DNA of 64,000 nucleotides from Stutzerimonas stutzeri (GCA_002387205.1 DGLA01000002.1:248001-312000), one strand, 5' to 3'; shown: positions 9,204-18,996, numbered from the stretch's first letter. The notes: generated from the letters alone by a model not told the origin. A program made the numbers and translations.

Positions 9204-9215
9204 CCGTGGCCAGCG

Positions 9216-9827
9216 CTACTGCGACGCTCCCGGATAGCCGGACTGCTTGAGCAGCGTGGCCAAGTGCACAGCGTTGCGCGCCAGCATCGCATTGGTCTTG
9301 CTGATTTTCTCGCCAGGGTCGTGGACGTCCTTGTAGTCCGTCGAGCCCATGGCCGGGCCTACCCAATAGGTGCAGCCGTTGGCCGGGATGGTGAACCCCA
9401 CATCGCTGAGGCCCTGATAGAGGTCCGCCACCACGTGATGCGCGCCGTCTTCATTTCCGACTACCGCGACGCAGGCCACCCGCCCGTAGGAAACCATCCG
9501 TTGCTGATCGTCGACCTCACCGATGAAGGCATCGAGGCGCTCCAGCACTCGCTGGCAGACGCTCGCCGGGTGGCCCAGCCAGATGGGCGTGCCAAGCAGC
9601 AGAATGTCCGCGGCGAGGATTTTCGACCGGATCATCGGCCAGTCATCGCCGTCGCCCTCATCCGACGTCACGCCCGGCTTGATGTTGTAATCTACCGCAC
9701 GGATCTGTTCACAGGTTACACCGAGCTTCTCCAGTTCATGCTGAGCCTGGGTCAGCAGCAGGCTGCAGGACGATTCTGCAGGTGATGCATTGAGGGTACA
9801 GTTGATTGCGAGTGCGGAAAGCGCCAT
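9216..9827 (-). CDS. flavodoxin-fold NAD(P)H-dependent oxidoreductase
   Basis: Protein of 203 residues of the NADPH-dependent FMN reductase/flavodoxin-like family. The start resembles the phosphate-binding loop (INCTLNASPAESSC), and the flavin contact LLGTPIWLGHPASVCQRVLERLDAF follows near residue 80. The region VVGNEDGAHHVVADLYQGL matches flavodoxin-fold quinone or chromate reductases. The precise substrate cannot be told. It converges with the old-yellow-enzyme gene, and both are flavin enzymes, which may hint at related stress functions but could be chance. Confidence 0.85.
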   Translation of the reverse strand: MALSALAINCTLNASPAESSCSLLLTQAQHELEKLGVTCEQIRAVDYNIKPGVTSDEGDGDDWPMIRSKILAADILLLGTPIWLGHPASVCQRVLERLDAFIGEVDDQQRMVSYGRVACVAVVGNEDGAHHVVADLYQGLSDVGFTIPANGCTYWVGPAMGSTDYKDVHDPGEKISKTNAMLARNAVHLATLLKQSGYPGASQ

Positions 9828-9881
9828 CGAGTATCTCCTGATCGGAAGTGTTCAGATCTAGACACCGGCTTGTTGCGCAGT

Positions 9882-10640
9882 TCACGAATCGACCACTGCT
9901 GGCATCGTCGACTTGCCGCCCTCGCGCACCCAGAACAATGTCGCAGCTGCCACGGCTGCTGGCATGATCAGCAGGTTGAGGAAGGGAATCAGCAGGGCGG
10001 CGTAGGTTACCGCGCCGAGGCTCAGGCTTTTCCATCGGCGCTGGCGCAGCCAGACCATCATCTCGCCCCAGCTCATCTTGTTGTTGTCCGCTGGATAATC
10101 GATGTACTGCACCGCCATCATCCAGACGCCGAATAGCAACCACAGCGGTGCTGCGACCAGATTGACTACCGGGATGAACGAGAGAATCAGCAGCGCCAGG
10201 GCACGGGGTGCGAAATAGGCCAGCTTGCGCGCTTCTCGGCCTATGGTGCGAGGAAGCATGGCCAACAGTTCGCCCCAGCTGAATGGCGGAGCGCTATCAA
10301 CTCCGCGAGCAACCGTTTCCACCTTTTCGGCCAGAAACCCGTTGAACGGAGCGGCGATGATGTTGGCGAGCATGGTGAAGGTGAAAAAAACCATCAAGAC
10401 CACCAGTATCACGAACAATGGCCAGATCAGGTATTCGAGAAACATCAGCCATTCCGGGAGGCTTGGCATGAAGGCCTCGACCCAGCCTTCGAATTGGCGC
10501 ACGGCCAGGTAGATGAGGCCGCAGAACAACAGCAAGTTCACGGACAGCGGCAGGATTACAAACAGTCGCAAGCCAGGGCTGAGGATCAGTTTCAAACCTT
10601 CGCGCAGATATTGCGGGCCGGACAGGGCGGCGAGGGGCAT
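9882..10640 (-). CDS. cysZ: sulfate transporter CysZ family
   Basis: Inner-membrane protein of about 252 residues with the CysZ/EI24 pattern. It has two long hydrophobic segments in the first 95 residues (LRLFVILPLSVNLLLFCGL, LIWPLFVILVVLMVFFTF) and two more in the C-terminal half. The family motif ANIIAAPFNGFLAEKVE lies near residue 100. It brings sulfate into the cell for cysteine synthesis. The frame runs 37 codons further upstream without hydrophobic character; the ATG at 10640 has a GGAGT ribosome site and gives the usual MPLAALSGPQYL start. Confidence 0.9.
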   Translation of the reverse strand: MPLAALSGPQYLREGLKLILSPGLRLFVILPLSVNLLLFCGLIYLAVRQFEGWVEAFMPSLPEWLMFLEYLIWPLFVILVVLMVFFTFTMLANIIAAPFNGFLAEKVETVARGVDSAPPFSWGELLAMLPRTIGREARKLAYFAPRALALLILSFIPVVNLVAAPLWLLFGVWMMAVQYIDYPADNNKMSWGEMMVWLRQRRWKSLSLGAVTYAALLIPFLNLLIMPAAVAAATLFWVREGGKSTMPAVVDS

Positions 10641-10902
10641 GGGGGATACTCCAGACAGGACGCTCCGGACCTTACCGGCTTTCCGGATCCCGGGAAAGCC
10701 GCCTTCAATCGGTAATAGGCAACGGCTATGGCGGCGATCCGCTTTGACCAATAGCCGGCGCTGCGTATGGCGCTTAGGCTAGCTCCGAACTCTCCTTTTG
10801 GTTTTCAGGGCCGTCCGCTTCAAGCCTTCCCCAAGTGCCTGGCCGGCCCTTTTTTTATTCTTGCCTACCCGATGCTTCCTGCGCTTGTCTACCCTAACCC
10901 GT

Positions 10903-12747
10903 TCAGGGTAAAGGCGGATGGTGAGGTTCGGGGGTGTTTGTGTCTGCGTTGTCTTCAGCTTGCGTCAGCGCAATGAGTGTCCAGCCTGCTTCAGGTTTGA
11001 GTCGCGCGTCCGGGTGGAACACGTGCGTGTGGCGATGACCGTCGAGCGCGAAGAGCAGCATGATGCCTGATCCATGCAGAGCCTGATATTCAGGCCAGCC
11101 AAAGGTTTCGGTCAATGTGTTGCTCTTGAGCTGGTCACCCCTTGCCAGGCGTCCGGCCAGTTGCGAGTAAGTCAGCGTCGGAGCGCCCAGAGGGCGACCG
11201 CGGTGCTCATCGCTGGGCCGATGTTTGTCGCTGCGTTTGTTTTCCTGCGTGCTGGCCAGGTTGAACAGACGTTCCGCGCCGAACTCATGACGGAAACGCA
11301 TGGCCGCCAGGGTATTCATCTCGCCCACCGGCGAAAGCGCCAACAGATGCCCCAGCCCGACCAGATCAAGGTGATGTTCCGCATGTTGCGAAGCCGGGTT
11401 CCCATAGTAGGTGGGCAGGTTCTCCATGCGCGCAGCCCGGATGTTGTCCCAGTTGGAGTCGGTCAGCATCACGCGCACGCCCTGTTCCTGTAAGGCGCGT
11501 CCGACCGCGCGTGCAACGGCATTGGCGCCAATGATCAGAAAGCCGCTCGGGGCCGGCTCCGCCACTTTGAGCAATCTCGCCAGCGGCCGCGCGGTTGCGC
11601 TCTGCAGGACGACTGTCCCGATGATTACCGCAAAGGTCATGGGGACCAGCAACAGGGCATTTTCGTGGCCCGCTTCATCCAGGCGAACCGCGAATATGGC
11701 CGATACTGCGGCTGCCACAATGCCTCTCGGGGCAATCCAGGCAAGCAACAGGCGCTCCCGCCAGTTCAATTGCGATCCCCAGGTGCTAAGCGCGATCGTG
11801 AGCGGCCGCGCGACGAATTGCACGATAAGCAGGATGACGAGTATGGACGGACCCAGTGCTGTGAGAGCGGTCAAATCTAGCCTTGCAGCCAGCAGGATGA
11901 ACAGCCCGGAAATCAGGAGGATGCTCAGGTTTTCCTTGAAATGAAGAATGTCGCGCACGTCGACGTTCTTCATGTTGGCAAGCCACATGCCCATTAGCGT
12001 GACGGCCAGCAATCCGGACTCGTGTACCAAGGTATTAGCCACGACGAACACGCCCAACACGCAGGCAAGGGTGGCGAGATTCTGCAGGTATCCTGGTAGC
12101 CAGTGTCGCCTGACGGACTGGCCGAGCGTCCAGCCGCCAGCTATGCCGAGTACGGTTCCGCATAGCAGGACCGCACCAAAGGTCAGCAGGCTCTGGGTCC
12201 AGCCTGCCTCGGTACCGCGCGTAATGATGAAGCTGTAGACCACCACTGCCAGCAGCGCGCCGATGGGGTCGATGATGATGCCTTCCCAGCGCAGGATATT
12301 TGCCACCACCGCGTTCGGGCGCACCACACGCAGCATGGGTACGATCACGGTGGGGCCGGTCACGAGCGTCAAGCTGCCGAACAGCAGTGCCAGCTCCCAG
12401 TCAAAGTCCAGCAGCCACCGTGCCGCCAGGGTGATGATGGCCCAGGTCGTCAGGGCACCGATGCCGATCAGCCGGCGCACCACCTTGCCAATGCCCGGCA
12501 GTTCCGATAGCCGCAAGGTCAGGCTGCCCTCGAACAATATCAGGGCAACTGCCAGTGAAACCAAAGGGAACAGCAATGTCCCGAACAGGCGAGTCGGGTC
12601 CAGCCAGCCCAGTACCGGCCCGGCCAGAATGCCGCTCAACAGCAGGAACAGGATTGCAGGCAGCCGCAGTCGCCATGCCAGCCACTGACTGGCGAGGGAG
12701 GCGAGGCCGAGCGCCCCAAGAGAAATCAGAATGTCTTGTTCGGTCAT
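10903..12747 (-). CDS. CPA1-family Na+/H+ (or K+/H+) antiporter with RCK domain
   Basis: Inner-membrane cation/proton antiporter of 614 residues. The first 390 residues hold about twelve hydrophobic segments typical of NhaP-type exchangers, including FGSLTLVTGPTVIVPM, which carries the TGPT signature, and ILRWEGIIIDPIGALLAV with the ion-binding aspartate. A Rossmann RCK_N/TrkA-N domain follows from about residue 400 (GFLIIGANAVARAVGRALQ), so transport is probably gated by a nucleotide. The ion is not predictable with certainty. The last 30 residues are acidic and proline-rich. It is encoded on the strand opposite to xerD, with 180 bp between the divergent starts. Confidence 0.9.
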   Translation of the reverse strand: MTEQDILISLGALGLASLASQWLAWRLRLPAILFLLLSGILAGPVLGWLDPTRLFGTLLFPLVSLAVALILFEGSLTLRLSELPGIGKVVRRLIGIGALTTWAIITLAARWLLDFDWELALLFGSLTLVTGPTVIVPMLRVVRPNAVVANILRWEGIIIDPIGALLAVVVYSFIITRGTEAGWTQSLLTFGAVLLCGTVLGIAGGWTLGQSVRRHWLPGYLQNLATLACVLGVFVVANTLVHESGLLAVTLMGMWLANMKNVDVRDILHFKENLSILLISGLFILLAARLDLTALTALGPSILVILLIVQFVARPLTIALSTWGSQLNWRERLLLAWIAPRGIVAAAVSAIFAVRLDEAGHENALLLVPMTFAVIIGTVVLQSATARPLARLLKVAEPAPSGFLIIGANAVARAVGRALQEQGVRVMLTDSNWDNIRAARMENLPTYYGNPASQHAEHHLDLVGLGHLLALSPVGEMNTLAAMRFRHEFGAERLFNLASTQENKRSDKHRPSDEHRGRPLGAPTLTYSQLAGRLARGDQLKSNTLTETFGWPEYQALHGSGIMLLFALDGHRHTHVFHPDARLKPEAGWTLIALTQAEDNADTNTPEPHHPPLP

Positions 12748-12927
12748 GGTTACCAGTAATACAGGCGGCTAGGCGGGGGGATGTCAGGCTGGCCGGATCT
12801 CGTCAGAGGCTCGGCTAAGGGTTCGACAATGCGCGGTCGAATCAGGTCCGCTCGCGCGGCGGCAGCTGGCAGCCAGCAGCAGGCTATGAAAAGATTGCCG
12901 CCCTGCCTTTCGTGTCCCACTCTAATC

Positions 12928-13824
12928 ATGCCGCCCCTAGACGACCCTGTTATCGATCGCTTTCTCGACGCCCTCTGGCTCGAAAAGGGCTTGTCGGACA
13001 ACACCCGCGAGGCCTATCGAAGCGATCTCGCATTGTTCAATGGCTGGCTCGACGAGCGTGGCGTTCAGCTGCAAAGCGCCGGTCGCGACGTGATCCTTGA
13101 CTATCTTTCCTGGCGGCTGGCCAACGAGTACAAGGCGCGCTCCTCGGCCCGGCTGCTATCGGGGCTTCGTGGGTTTTACCGTTTCCTTCTGCGCGAAGGC
13201 TCGATCAGCACGGATCCGACACTGCGTATCGACATGCCACGGCTCGGACGGCCATTGCCCAAGTCGTTGTCCGAAGCCGACGTGGAGGCGTTGCTTGCTG
13301 CCCCGGATCCTGGCGATCCGCTTGGGTTGCGTGACCGGGCGATGCTTGAGGTGCTCTATGCCTGCGGGCTACGTGTCACCGAGCTGGTAGGTCTCACCCT
13401 GGAGCAGATCAATCTGCGTCAGGGCGTATTGAGAACTCTTGGCAAGGGCAACAAGGAGCGGCTGGTGCCGCTGGGTGAGGAGGCCATGCACTGGCTCGCA
13501 CGCTATCTGCGCGACGCCCGCCATGAATTGCTAAAGGGAAAGGCCAGCGATGTGGTGTTTCCCAGTCAGCGCGGCGACCAGATGACCCGCCAAACCTTCT
13601 GGCATCGAATCAAGCTGCACGCCAGGGTCGCCGGGATCGCATCCACGCTTTCACCGCACACGTTGCGTCATGCGTTCGCTACCCATTTGCTCAACCACGG
13701 GGCGGACCTGCGCACCGTGCAGATGCTGCTGGGCCACAGCGATCTTTCCACAACCCAGATCTATACGCACATCGCCCGCGCGCGCTTGCAGGACATGCAT
13801 GCACGGCATCACCCGCGCGGTTGA
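12928..13824 (+). CDS. xerD: site-specific tyrosine recombinase XerD
   Basis: Works with XerC at dif to resolve chromosome dimers. The protein is 298 residues, the normal XerD length. The N-terminal SAM-like core-binding domain starts at FLDALWLEKGLSDNTREAYR. The catalytic residues are visible: Arg in CGLRVTELVGL, Lys in LGKGNKERLVPL, the HTLRHAF motif, LGHSDLSTTQ and the nucleophile Tyr in TTQIYTHI. The frame is open 49 codons upstream, but ATG at 12928 gives the conserved short start. dsbC follows 140 bp downstream and then hom-thrC, the same order as in P. aeruginosa. It is a host housekeeping recombinase, unrelated to the mobile element at 37.6 kb. Confidence 0.95.
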   Translation: MPPLDDPVIDRFLDALWLEKGLSDNTREAYRSDLALFNGWLDERGVQLQSAGRDVILDYLSWRLANEYKARSSARLLSGLRGFYRFLLREGSISTDPTLRIDMPRLGRPLPKSLSEADVEALLAAPDPGDPLGLRDRAMLEVLYACGLRVTELVGLTLEQINLRQGVLRTLGKGNKERLVPLGEEAMHWLARYLRDARHELLKGKASDVVFPSQRGDQMTRQTFWHRIKLHARVAGIASTLSPHTLRHAFATHLLNHGADLRTVQMLLGHSDLSTTQIYTHIARARLQDMHARHHPRG

Positions 13825-13964
13825 GCGCGTGATAGGGGCTGCCACCGCGTCTGGCTGCGTGGCGGCCCACAAAGTCGACGACTGATAACTGGCCAGGTGC
13901 GCTGTGATTGGGGGGCTGTGCTAATCTGCGACCTTCTCTTCGATCGAAGTCGCCAGGAGACCCC

Positions 13965-14690
13965 ATGCGCGTGAATCGTATCCTCGCTGCCGTGACCCTT
14001 GGGCTCACCAGCTCTGTCGTCCTGGCCGCAGATGCCGAACAGGCGATTCGTCAATCGCTCAATTCTATTCAGCCGGGCATGCCCATTGAAGCAATCGCCG
14101 AAAGCCCCATGGATGGTGTCTATCAGGTGCAGCTCAAGGGCGGACGTCAGTTGTATGCCAGCGCCGACGGTCAGTTCGTGATCCAGGGCTACATGTTCCA
14201 GTTCAAGGACGGCCAGGCGACGAACCTGACTGAGCAGGCACAGAGCCGGTCGGTGGCTGATGCGATCGACGCCGTGCCCACCAGCAAGATGGTGGTGTTC
14301 GCACCGGACAAGCCCAAGACTCACATCACCGTTTTCACCGATACGGATTGCGGCTATTGCCAAAAGCTGCACAGCGAAGTGCCGGAACTCAACCGCCTGG
14401 GCGTTGAGGTCCGCTATATGGCCTTTCCCCGACAGGGCATGGGCAGCCATGGCGCCAATACCCTGGCAAGCGTCTGGTGTGCCAAGGATCGCCAGGCGGC
14501 GATGAACAAGGCCAAGGCGCGCGAAGACGTCCCGGCCGCCAGCTGTGACAACCCGGTCGCCGAACAGTACGAGCTCGGTCAGCTGATCGGCGTACAGGGT
14601 ACGCCTGCCATCGTGCTTGCCGATGGTCAGGTCATTCCTGGCTATCAGCCCGCGCCCCAGCTGGCGGAACTGGCACTCAAGGCCAACTAG
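13965..14690 (+). CDS. dsbC: thiol:disulfide interchange protein DsbC
   Basis: Periplasmic disulfide isomerase of 241 residues. A signal peptide is visible (MRVNRILAAVTLGLTSSVVLA), then an N-terminal dimerisation domain, then a thioredoxin fold with the active site CGYC in FTDTDCGYCQKLH (about residue 129). The cis-proline loop is GVQGTPAIVL. A second cysteine pair (VWCAKDRQ and AASCDNP) is also typical of DsbC. ATG at 13965 follows a CAGGAGA ribosome site and fits the signal peptide; a longer in-frame start at 13908 would spoil it. The gene sits between xerD and hom as in other pseudomonads. Confidence 0.94.
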   Translation: MRVNRILAAVTLGLTSSVVLAADAEQAIRQSLNSIQPGMPIEAIAESPMDGVYQVQLKGGRQLYASADGQFVIQGYMFQFKDGQATNLTEQAQSRSVADAIDAVPTSKMVVFAPDKPKTHITVFTDTDCGYCQKLHSEVPELNRLGVEVRYMAFPRQGMGSHGANTLASVWCAKDRQAAMNKAKAREDVPAASCDNPVAEQYELGQLIGVQGTPAIVLADGQVIPGYQPAPQLAELALKAN

Positions 14691-14780
14691 AACGCTGCCC
14701 GGGCCTTGGCTGGCCTGGGTCCGGTGAACTGTTCGGCTCCCGGCACTCAAATCAGATAAGCATTTGAGGAGGTGGCGAAC

Positions 14781-15278
14781 ATGAAGCTTGAAGGTTCCTG
14801 TCATTGCAAGTCCGTGCAATTCTCGCTGGAATCTGCCGAACCCTACCCATTCATGCGTTGTTATTGCTCCATCTGTCGCAAGACGGCGGGTGGGGGTGGA
14901 TATGCCATCAATCTCGGCGGTGACTACCGTACGCTGCAGATCGAAGGGCGCGAGCACCTGGGCGTATACAGGGCGCGGATGCCTGACGATGAAAATGGCA
15001 ACAGCAAGGTTAGCGATGGGCAACGGCATTTTTGCAAGCACTGCGGAAGCGCACTCTGGTTATGGGATCCGAACTGGCCGGACCTCGTACATCCGCATGC
15101 ATCTGCCATCGACACCGAGCTTCCCAGGCCTCCCGAGTCGACGCACCTGATGCTGGGGTCAAAGGCCTCCTGGGTTGAGCCTCAGATCGGCCCCGACGAC
15201 CGCTGCTTCGCCGAGTACCCGGATGAGTCATTGGCGCAATGGCACGACCGGCTCGGTTTGCGTCGCAACTCAGACTGA
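14781..15278 (+). CDS. GFA (DUF636) family zinc protein
   Basis: Small protein of 165 residues with the cysteine pattern of the glutathione-dependent formaldehyde-activating enzyme family. It shows GSCHCKSVQF, a second pair in RCYCSICRKTAG, and HFCKHCGSALW; these bind structural and catalytic zinc in the family. The true activity of most members is untested. ATG at 14781 lies 8 bp after GAGGAGG; an alternative GTG at 14772 overlaps that ribosome site and is less likely. It is not part of the threonine pathway despite lying in front of hom, and appears to be an independent insertion between dsbC and hom. Confidence 0.87.
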   Translation: MKLEGSCHCKSVQFSLESAEPYPFMRCYCSICRKTAGGGGYAINLGGDYRTLQIEGREHLGVYRARMPDDENGNSKVSDGQRHFCKHCGSALWLWDPNWPDLVHPHASAIDTELPRPPESTHLMLGSKASWVEPQIGPDDRCFAEYPDESLAQWHDRLGLRRNSD

Positions 15279-15406
15279 AAGACTCGCTGATTGCCGGGCG
15301 GGCTGGGCCGGCCAGTGGATTTGACTAAATCCCGTGCGCTTCGTAATGTGCGACTCTTTTGTTCGGCCGCTTTGTCCGGTCGTTCGCAGGCAATGGGGAG
15401 TGCAGC

Positions 15407-16711
15407 TTGAAACCGGTGAAAGTTGGCATCTGTGGGCTTGGAACCGTCGGCGGCGGAACCTTTAACGTGCTCAAGCGAAACGCTGCTGAAATCGCCCGTC
15501 GCGCCGGGCGCGGCATCGAGATTGCGCAGATTGCCGCTCGTCATGCGAACCCCAAGTGCGACACCGGCGACATCCCCATTACCGCCGACATCTTCGAGGT
15601 GGCCAACAACCCCGAGATCGACATTGTGGTCGAGCTGATCGGCGGGTATACCCTGGCCCGCGAGCTGGTGGTCAAGGCTATCGAAAACGGCAAGCACGTC
15701 GTGACGGCGAACAAGGCCCTGATCGCTGTGCATGGAAACGAAATCTTCGCCAAGGCGCGGGAGAAGGGCGTCATCGTTGCGTTCGAGGCGTCGGTTGCCG
15801 GTGGTGTTCCGGTCATCAAGGCCATTCGCGAAGGGCTTGCTGGCAACCAGATCAACTGGCTGGCCGGCATCATCAACGGCACGGGTAACTTCATCCTCAC
15901 TGAGATGCGCGAAAAGGGCCGTACCTTCGAGGACGTGCTCAAGGAAGCGCAGGAACTGGGTTATGCCGAAGCTGATCCGACCTTCGATGTCGAGGGTATC
16001 GACGCGGCTCACAAGCTGACCATTCTTGCCTCCATCGCTTTCGGCGTGCCGTTGCAGTTCGACAAGGCCTACACCGAAGGCATCTCCCAGCTGACGACCG
16101 CTGACGTCAACTACGCCGAAGCCCTTGGCTATCGCATCAAACACCTGGGCGTCGCGCGCAGCACCGAGTCGGGTATCGAATTGCGGGTGCATCCCACGCT
16201 GATCCCGGCCGACCGTCTGATCGCCAACGTCAACGGCGTGATGAACGCAGTGATGGTCAATGGGGATGCCGTAGGTTCGACCCTCTACTACGGCGCCGGT
16301 GCAGGTATGGAGCCGACCGCTTCGGCGGTCGTCGCGGACCTGGTCGATGTCGCCAGGGCGCTGACCACTGATCCGAACAACCGTGTACCTCATCTGGCGT
16401 TCCAGCCCGACTCCTTGTCGGCCCATCCCATCCTGCCGATCAGCGCTTGCGAGAGCGCTTATTACCTTCGCATCCAGGCCAAGGACCATCCGGGTGTGCT
16501 GGCGCAGGTGGCGACGATCCTCTCCGAGCGTGGCATCAACATCGAGTCGATCATGCAGAAGGAAGCTGAAGTCCAGGACGGGCTGGTGCCGGTAATCCTG
16601 GTCACGCACCGCGTGGTTGAGCAGCGAATCGACGATGCCATTGCCGCGCTAGAAGCGCTTGCCGACGTGGTTGGCAACGTCGTGCGGATCCGTGTCGAAC
16701 AACTCGCTTGA
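15407..16711 (+). CDS. hom: homoserine dehydrogenase
   Basis: Reduces aspartate semialdehyde to homoserine, the branch step to threonine and methionine. The protein is 434 residues: N-terminal NAD(P)-binding motif GICGLGTVGGG, central catalytic domain (AGIINGTGNFILTEM, EALGYAEADPTFDVEG-type region) and a C-terminal ACT regulatory domain (DHPGVLAQVATILSERGINIES, about residues 350-430) that should give threonine feedback. The conserved protein start (KPVKVGICGL) requires the TTG at 15407, which has a GGGGAG ribosome site 6 bp upstream. The open frame extending back to 15359 lacks conserved residues. thrC follows 79 bp downstream. Confidence 0.95.
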   Translation: MKPVKVGICGLGTVGGGTFNVLKRNAAEIARRAGRGIEIAQIAARHANPKCDTGDIPITADIFEVANNPEIDIVVELIGGYTLARELVVKAIENGKHVVTANKALIAVHGNEIFAKAREKGVIVAFEASVAGGVPVIKAIREGLAGNQINWLAGIINGTGNFILTEMREKGRTFEDVLKEAQELGYAEADPTFDVEGIDAAHKLTILASIAFGVPLQFDKAYTEGISQLTTADVNYAEALGYRIKHLGVARSTESGIELRVHPTLIPADRLIANVNGVMNAVMVNGDAVGSTLYYGAGAGMEPTASAVVADLVDVARALTTDPNNRVPHLAFQPDSLSAHPILPISACESAYYLRIQAKDHPGVLAQVATILSERGINIESIMQKEAEVQDGLVPVILVTHRVVEQRIDDAIAALEALADVVGNVVRIRVEQLA

Positions 16712-16790
16712 GGCGCATGGCTGAAGGCTGACGGATCACTCGTTCAGCCTCCACCCCCACTGTCCGTATCGGCTTTTTGAGGCTTTAATC

Positions 16791-18200
16791 ATGCGTTACA
16801 TCAGTACCCGGGGCCAGGCGCCCGCGTTGAACTTCGAAGAGGTGCTGCTTGCCGGACTGGCAAGCGATGGCGGCCTCTATGTGCCGGAAAACCTGCCGCG
16901 CTTCACCGTCGAGGAGATTGCCTCCTGGGCCGGTCTGCCGTACCACGAGCTGGCCTTCAGGGTGATGCGGCCCTTTGTTGCCGGCAGCATTCCGGACGCC
17001 GATTTCAAGCAGATTCTGGAAGACACCTATGGTGTTTTCGCCCATAGCGCAGTCGCCCCGCTGCGGCAGCTCGATGCGAACGAGTGGGTGCTGGAGCTGT
17101 TCCATGGGCCGACCCTGGCGTTCAAGGACTTCGCCCTGCAACTGCTTGGCCGACTGCTTGACTATGTGCTGGCAAAGCGAGGGGAGCGGGTCGTCATCAT
17201 CGGCGCGACCTCGGGTGATACCGGTTCGGCGGCCATCGAAGGCTGCCGGCGCTGCGACAATGTCGACATTTTCATCCTTCATCCGCACAACCGGGTTTCC
17301 GAAGTCCAGCGCCGCCAGATGACCACCATCTTCGGCGATAACATTCACAACATTGCCGTCGAAGGGAACTTCGACGACTGCCAGGAGATGGTCAAGGACA
17401 GCTTCGCTGACCAGGGCTTCCTCAAGGGAACTCGCCTGGTGGCGGTGAATTCGATCAACTGGGCTCGAATCATGGCCCAGATCGTTTACTACTTCCATGC
17501 CGCGCTCCAGCTCGGTGGCCCGGCGCGCTCCGTGGCCTTCTCGGTGCCGACCGGCAACTTCGGCGACATTTTCGCCGGTTACCTGGCGCGAAACATGGGG
17601 CTGCCGGTCAGCCAGCTGGTAGTCGCCACCAACCGCAACGACATCCTGCATCGTTTCATGAGTGGCAACCGCTACGACAAGGACACTCTGCATCCGTCAC
17701 TGTCGCCGTCCATGGACATCATGGTCTCCTCGAACTTCGAGCGCCTGCTGTTCGACCTGCACGGGCGCAACGGTGCTGCGGTTGCCGAGCTCATGAGCGC
17801 GTTCAAGGCCAGTGGCACGCTATCGGTCGATGAAGAGCGCTGGACCGAAGCGCGGAGACTGTTCGACTCTCTGGCAGTTGACGACGAGCAGACCTGCAAG
17901 ACCATCGCCGACGTGTTCGAGGCCACCGGCGAACTGCTGGATCCGCATACGGCCATCGGCGTTTATGCCGCCCGTGAGTGCCGCCGCAGCCTGGCGACAC
18001 CCATGGTAACGCTGGGCACCGCTCACCCGGTGAAATTCCCCGAGGCAGTGGAAAAGGCGGGTGTTGGCAAGGCGTTGGAGCTTCCGGCTCACCTTGCCGA
18101 CCTGTTCGAACGTCCTGAGCGTTGCACCGTGCTGCCAAACGACCTCAAGGCCATGCAGGCCTTCGTCAGCGAACACGGTAATCGCGGCAAGCCGTTGTAA
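16791..18200 (+). CDS. thrC: threonine synthase
   Basis: PLP enzyme that turns O-phosphohomoserine into threonine. The protein is 469 residues, the long bacterial form. The N-terminus MRYISTRGQAPALNFEEVLL is typical. The cofactor lysine is in HGPTLAFKDFALQ (about residue 108), and GATSGDTGSAAIEG and SVPTGNFGDIFAGY bind the PLP phosphate. It lies directly downstream of hom and probably shares its transcript, which ends at the terminator after this gene. thrB is not adjacent, as is normal in Pseudomonas. Confidence 0.96.
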   Translation: MRYISTRGQAPALNFEEVLLAGLASDGGLYVPENLPRFTVEEIASWAGLPYHELAFRVMRPFVAGSIPDADFKQILEDTYGVFAHSAVAPLRQLDANEWVLELFHGPTLAFKDFALQLLGRLLDYVLAKRGERVVIIGATSGDTGSAAIEGCRRCDNVDIFILHPHNRVSEVQRRQMTTIFGDNIHNIAVEGNFDDCQEMVKDSFADQGFLKGTRLVAVNSINWARIMAQIVYYFHAALQLGGPARSVAFSVPTGNFGDIFAGYLARNMGLPVSQLVVATNRNDILHRFMSGNRYDKDTLHPSLSPSMDIMVSSNFERLLFDLHGRNGAAVAELMSAFKASGTLSVDEERWTEARRLFDSLAVDDEQTCKTIADVFEATGELLDPHTAIGVYAARECRRSLATPMVTLGTAHPVKFPEAVEKAGVGKALELPAHLADLFERPERCTVLPNDLKAMQAFVSEHGNRGKPL

Positions 18201-18214
18201 CGCCAGACATTGAA

Positions 18215-18262
18215 CAAAAAAAGCCGGAGGGTCGGACGAGCGCCCGGCACCCGGCTTTTCTT
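18215..18262 (+). terminator. terminator after hom-thrC
   Basis: AAAAAAAGCCGG at 18216-18226 pairs with CCGGCTTTTC at 18251-18260 around a GC-rich inner region. A-rich on the left and T-rich on the right, it can serve as a bidirectional terminator between thrC and rnt. Confidence 0.75.
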
Positions 18263-18321
18263 GTTGCAGCATTCCCGCCGTGCTGACTAAGGCGTTCGCC
18301 TCCAGACTGCGTGTCTTTTAA

Positions 18322-18996
18322 CTATTCGTCGAACTCTTCCCAGCCGCCCATCTCTCGCCAGCGGTTGACGATTCCGCAGAACAGCTCGGCTGTCTTCTCG
18401 GTGTCATAGCGGGCCGAATGTGCTTCGCGACCATCGAAGTCGATCCCCGCCGCCTGGCAGGCCTTGGCCAGAACGGTCTGGCCATAGGCGAGGCCGGCCA
18501 GGGTCGCCGTGTCAAAACTGGAAAAAGGGTGGAAGGGGTTGCGCTTGATATCGCAGCGCGCAATTGCGGCATTGAGAAAGCCGAGGTCGAAACTGCTGTT
18601 GTGGCCAACAAGGATGGCGCGCTTGCAGCCGGCCGATTTGACTGCCTTGCGCACGCTGCGGATGATCTCGTTCATCGCCTGGGATTCAGGAACAGCCATG
18701 CGTAGCGGGTGGTCGAGCTTGATGCCCGTGAATTCCAGCGCGGCGGCTTCGATATTGGCACCAGCGAAGGGTTCGACCCTAAAGAAAAGGGTGTCCTGGG
18801 GATAGAGCAGACCCTGTTCATCCATGCCGATGGTCACGGCGGCGATTTCCAGAAGGGCGTCGGTTGCACAGTTGAAGCCGCCGCACTCTACATCCACCAC
18901 CACCGGCAGGAAGCCACGGAAGCGCCGTGCCATGGCCGACCGAGGCTTGCCTGGGACGTTTCCTTCGAGTTCGTCGTCGAACTGCTCGTCACTCAT
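18322..18996 (-). CDS. rnt: ribonuclease T
   Basis: 3'-5' exoribonuclease of the DEDD family that trims tRNA and other stable RNA ends. The protein is 224 residues. Exo motif I is VVVDVECGGFN, motif II is VGHNSSFDLGFLNAA and motif III ends in HSARYDTEKTAELF. ATG at 18996 overlaps the pyrC stop by 4 bp (ATGA), so the two genes are translationally coupled in the order pyrC-rnt; this decides the start over upstream in-frame codons. The same pair occurs in P. aeruginosa. Confidence 0.95.
   Translation of the reverse strand: MSDEQFDDELEGNVPGKPRSAMARRFRGFLPVVVDVECGGFNCATDALLEIAAVTIGMDEQGLLYPQDTLFFRVEPFAGANIEAAALEFTGIKLDHPLRMAVPESQAMNEIIRSVRKAVKSAGCKRAILVGHNSSFDLGFLNAAIARCDIKRNPFHPFSSFDTATLAGLAYGQTVLAKACQAAGIDFDGREAHSARYDTEKTAELFCGIVNRWREMGGWEEFDE

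Noticed and set aside
10807..10858. GC-rich inverted repeat followed by a run of seven T residues on the plus strand
   Set aside because: It looks like an intrinsic terminator, but no plus-strand gene ends nearby and it points the wrong way for the flanking minus-strand genes. It was not listed as a feature.
12781..12927. Longer start for xerD
   Set aside because: The extra 49 codons are not part of the XerD family and overlap the divergent promoter region; the 298-residue form is the family standard.
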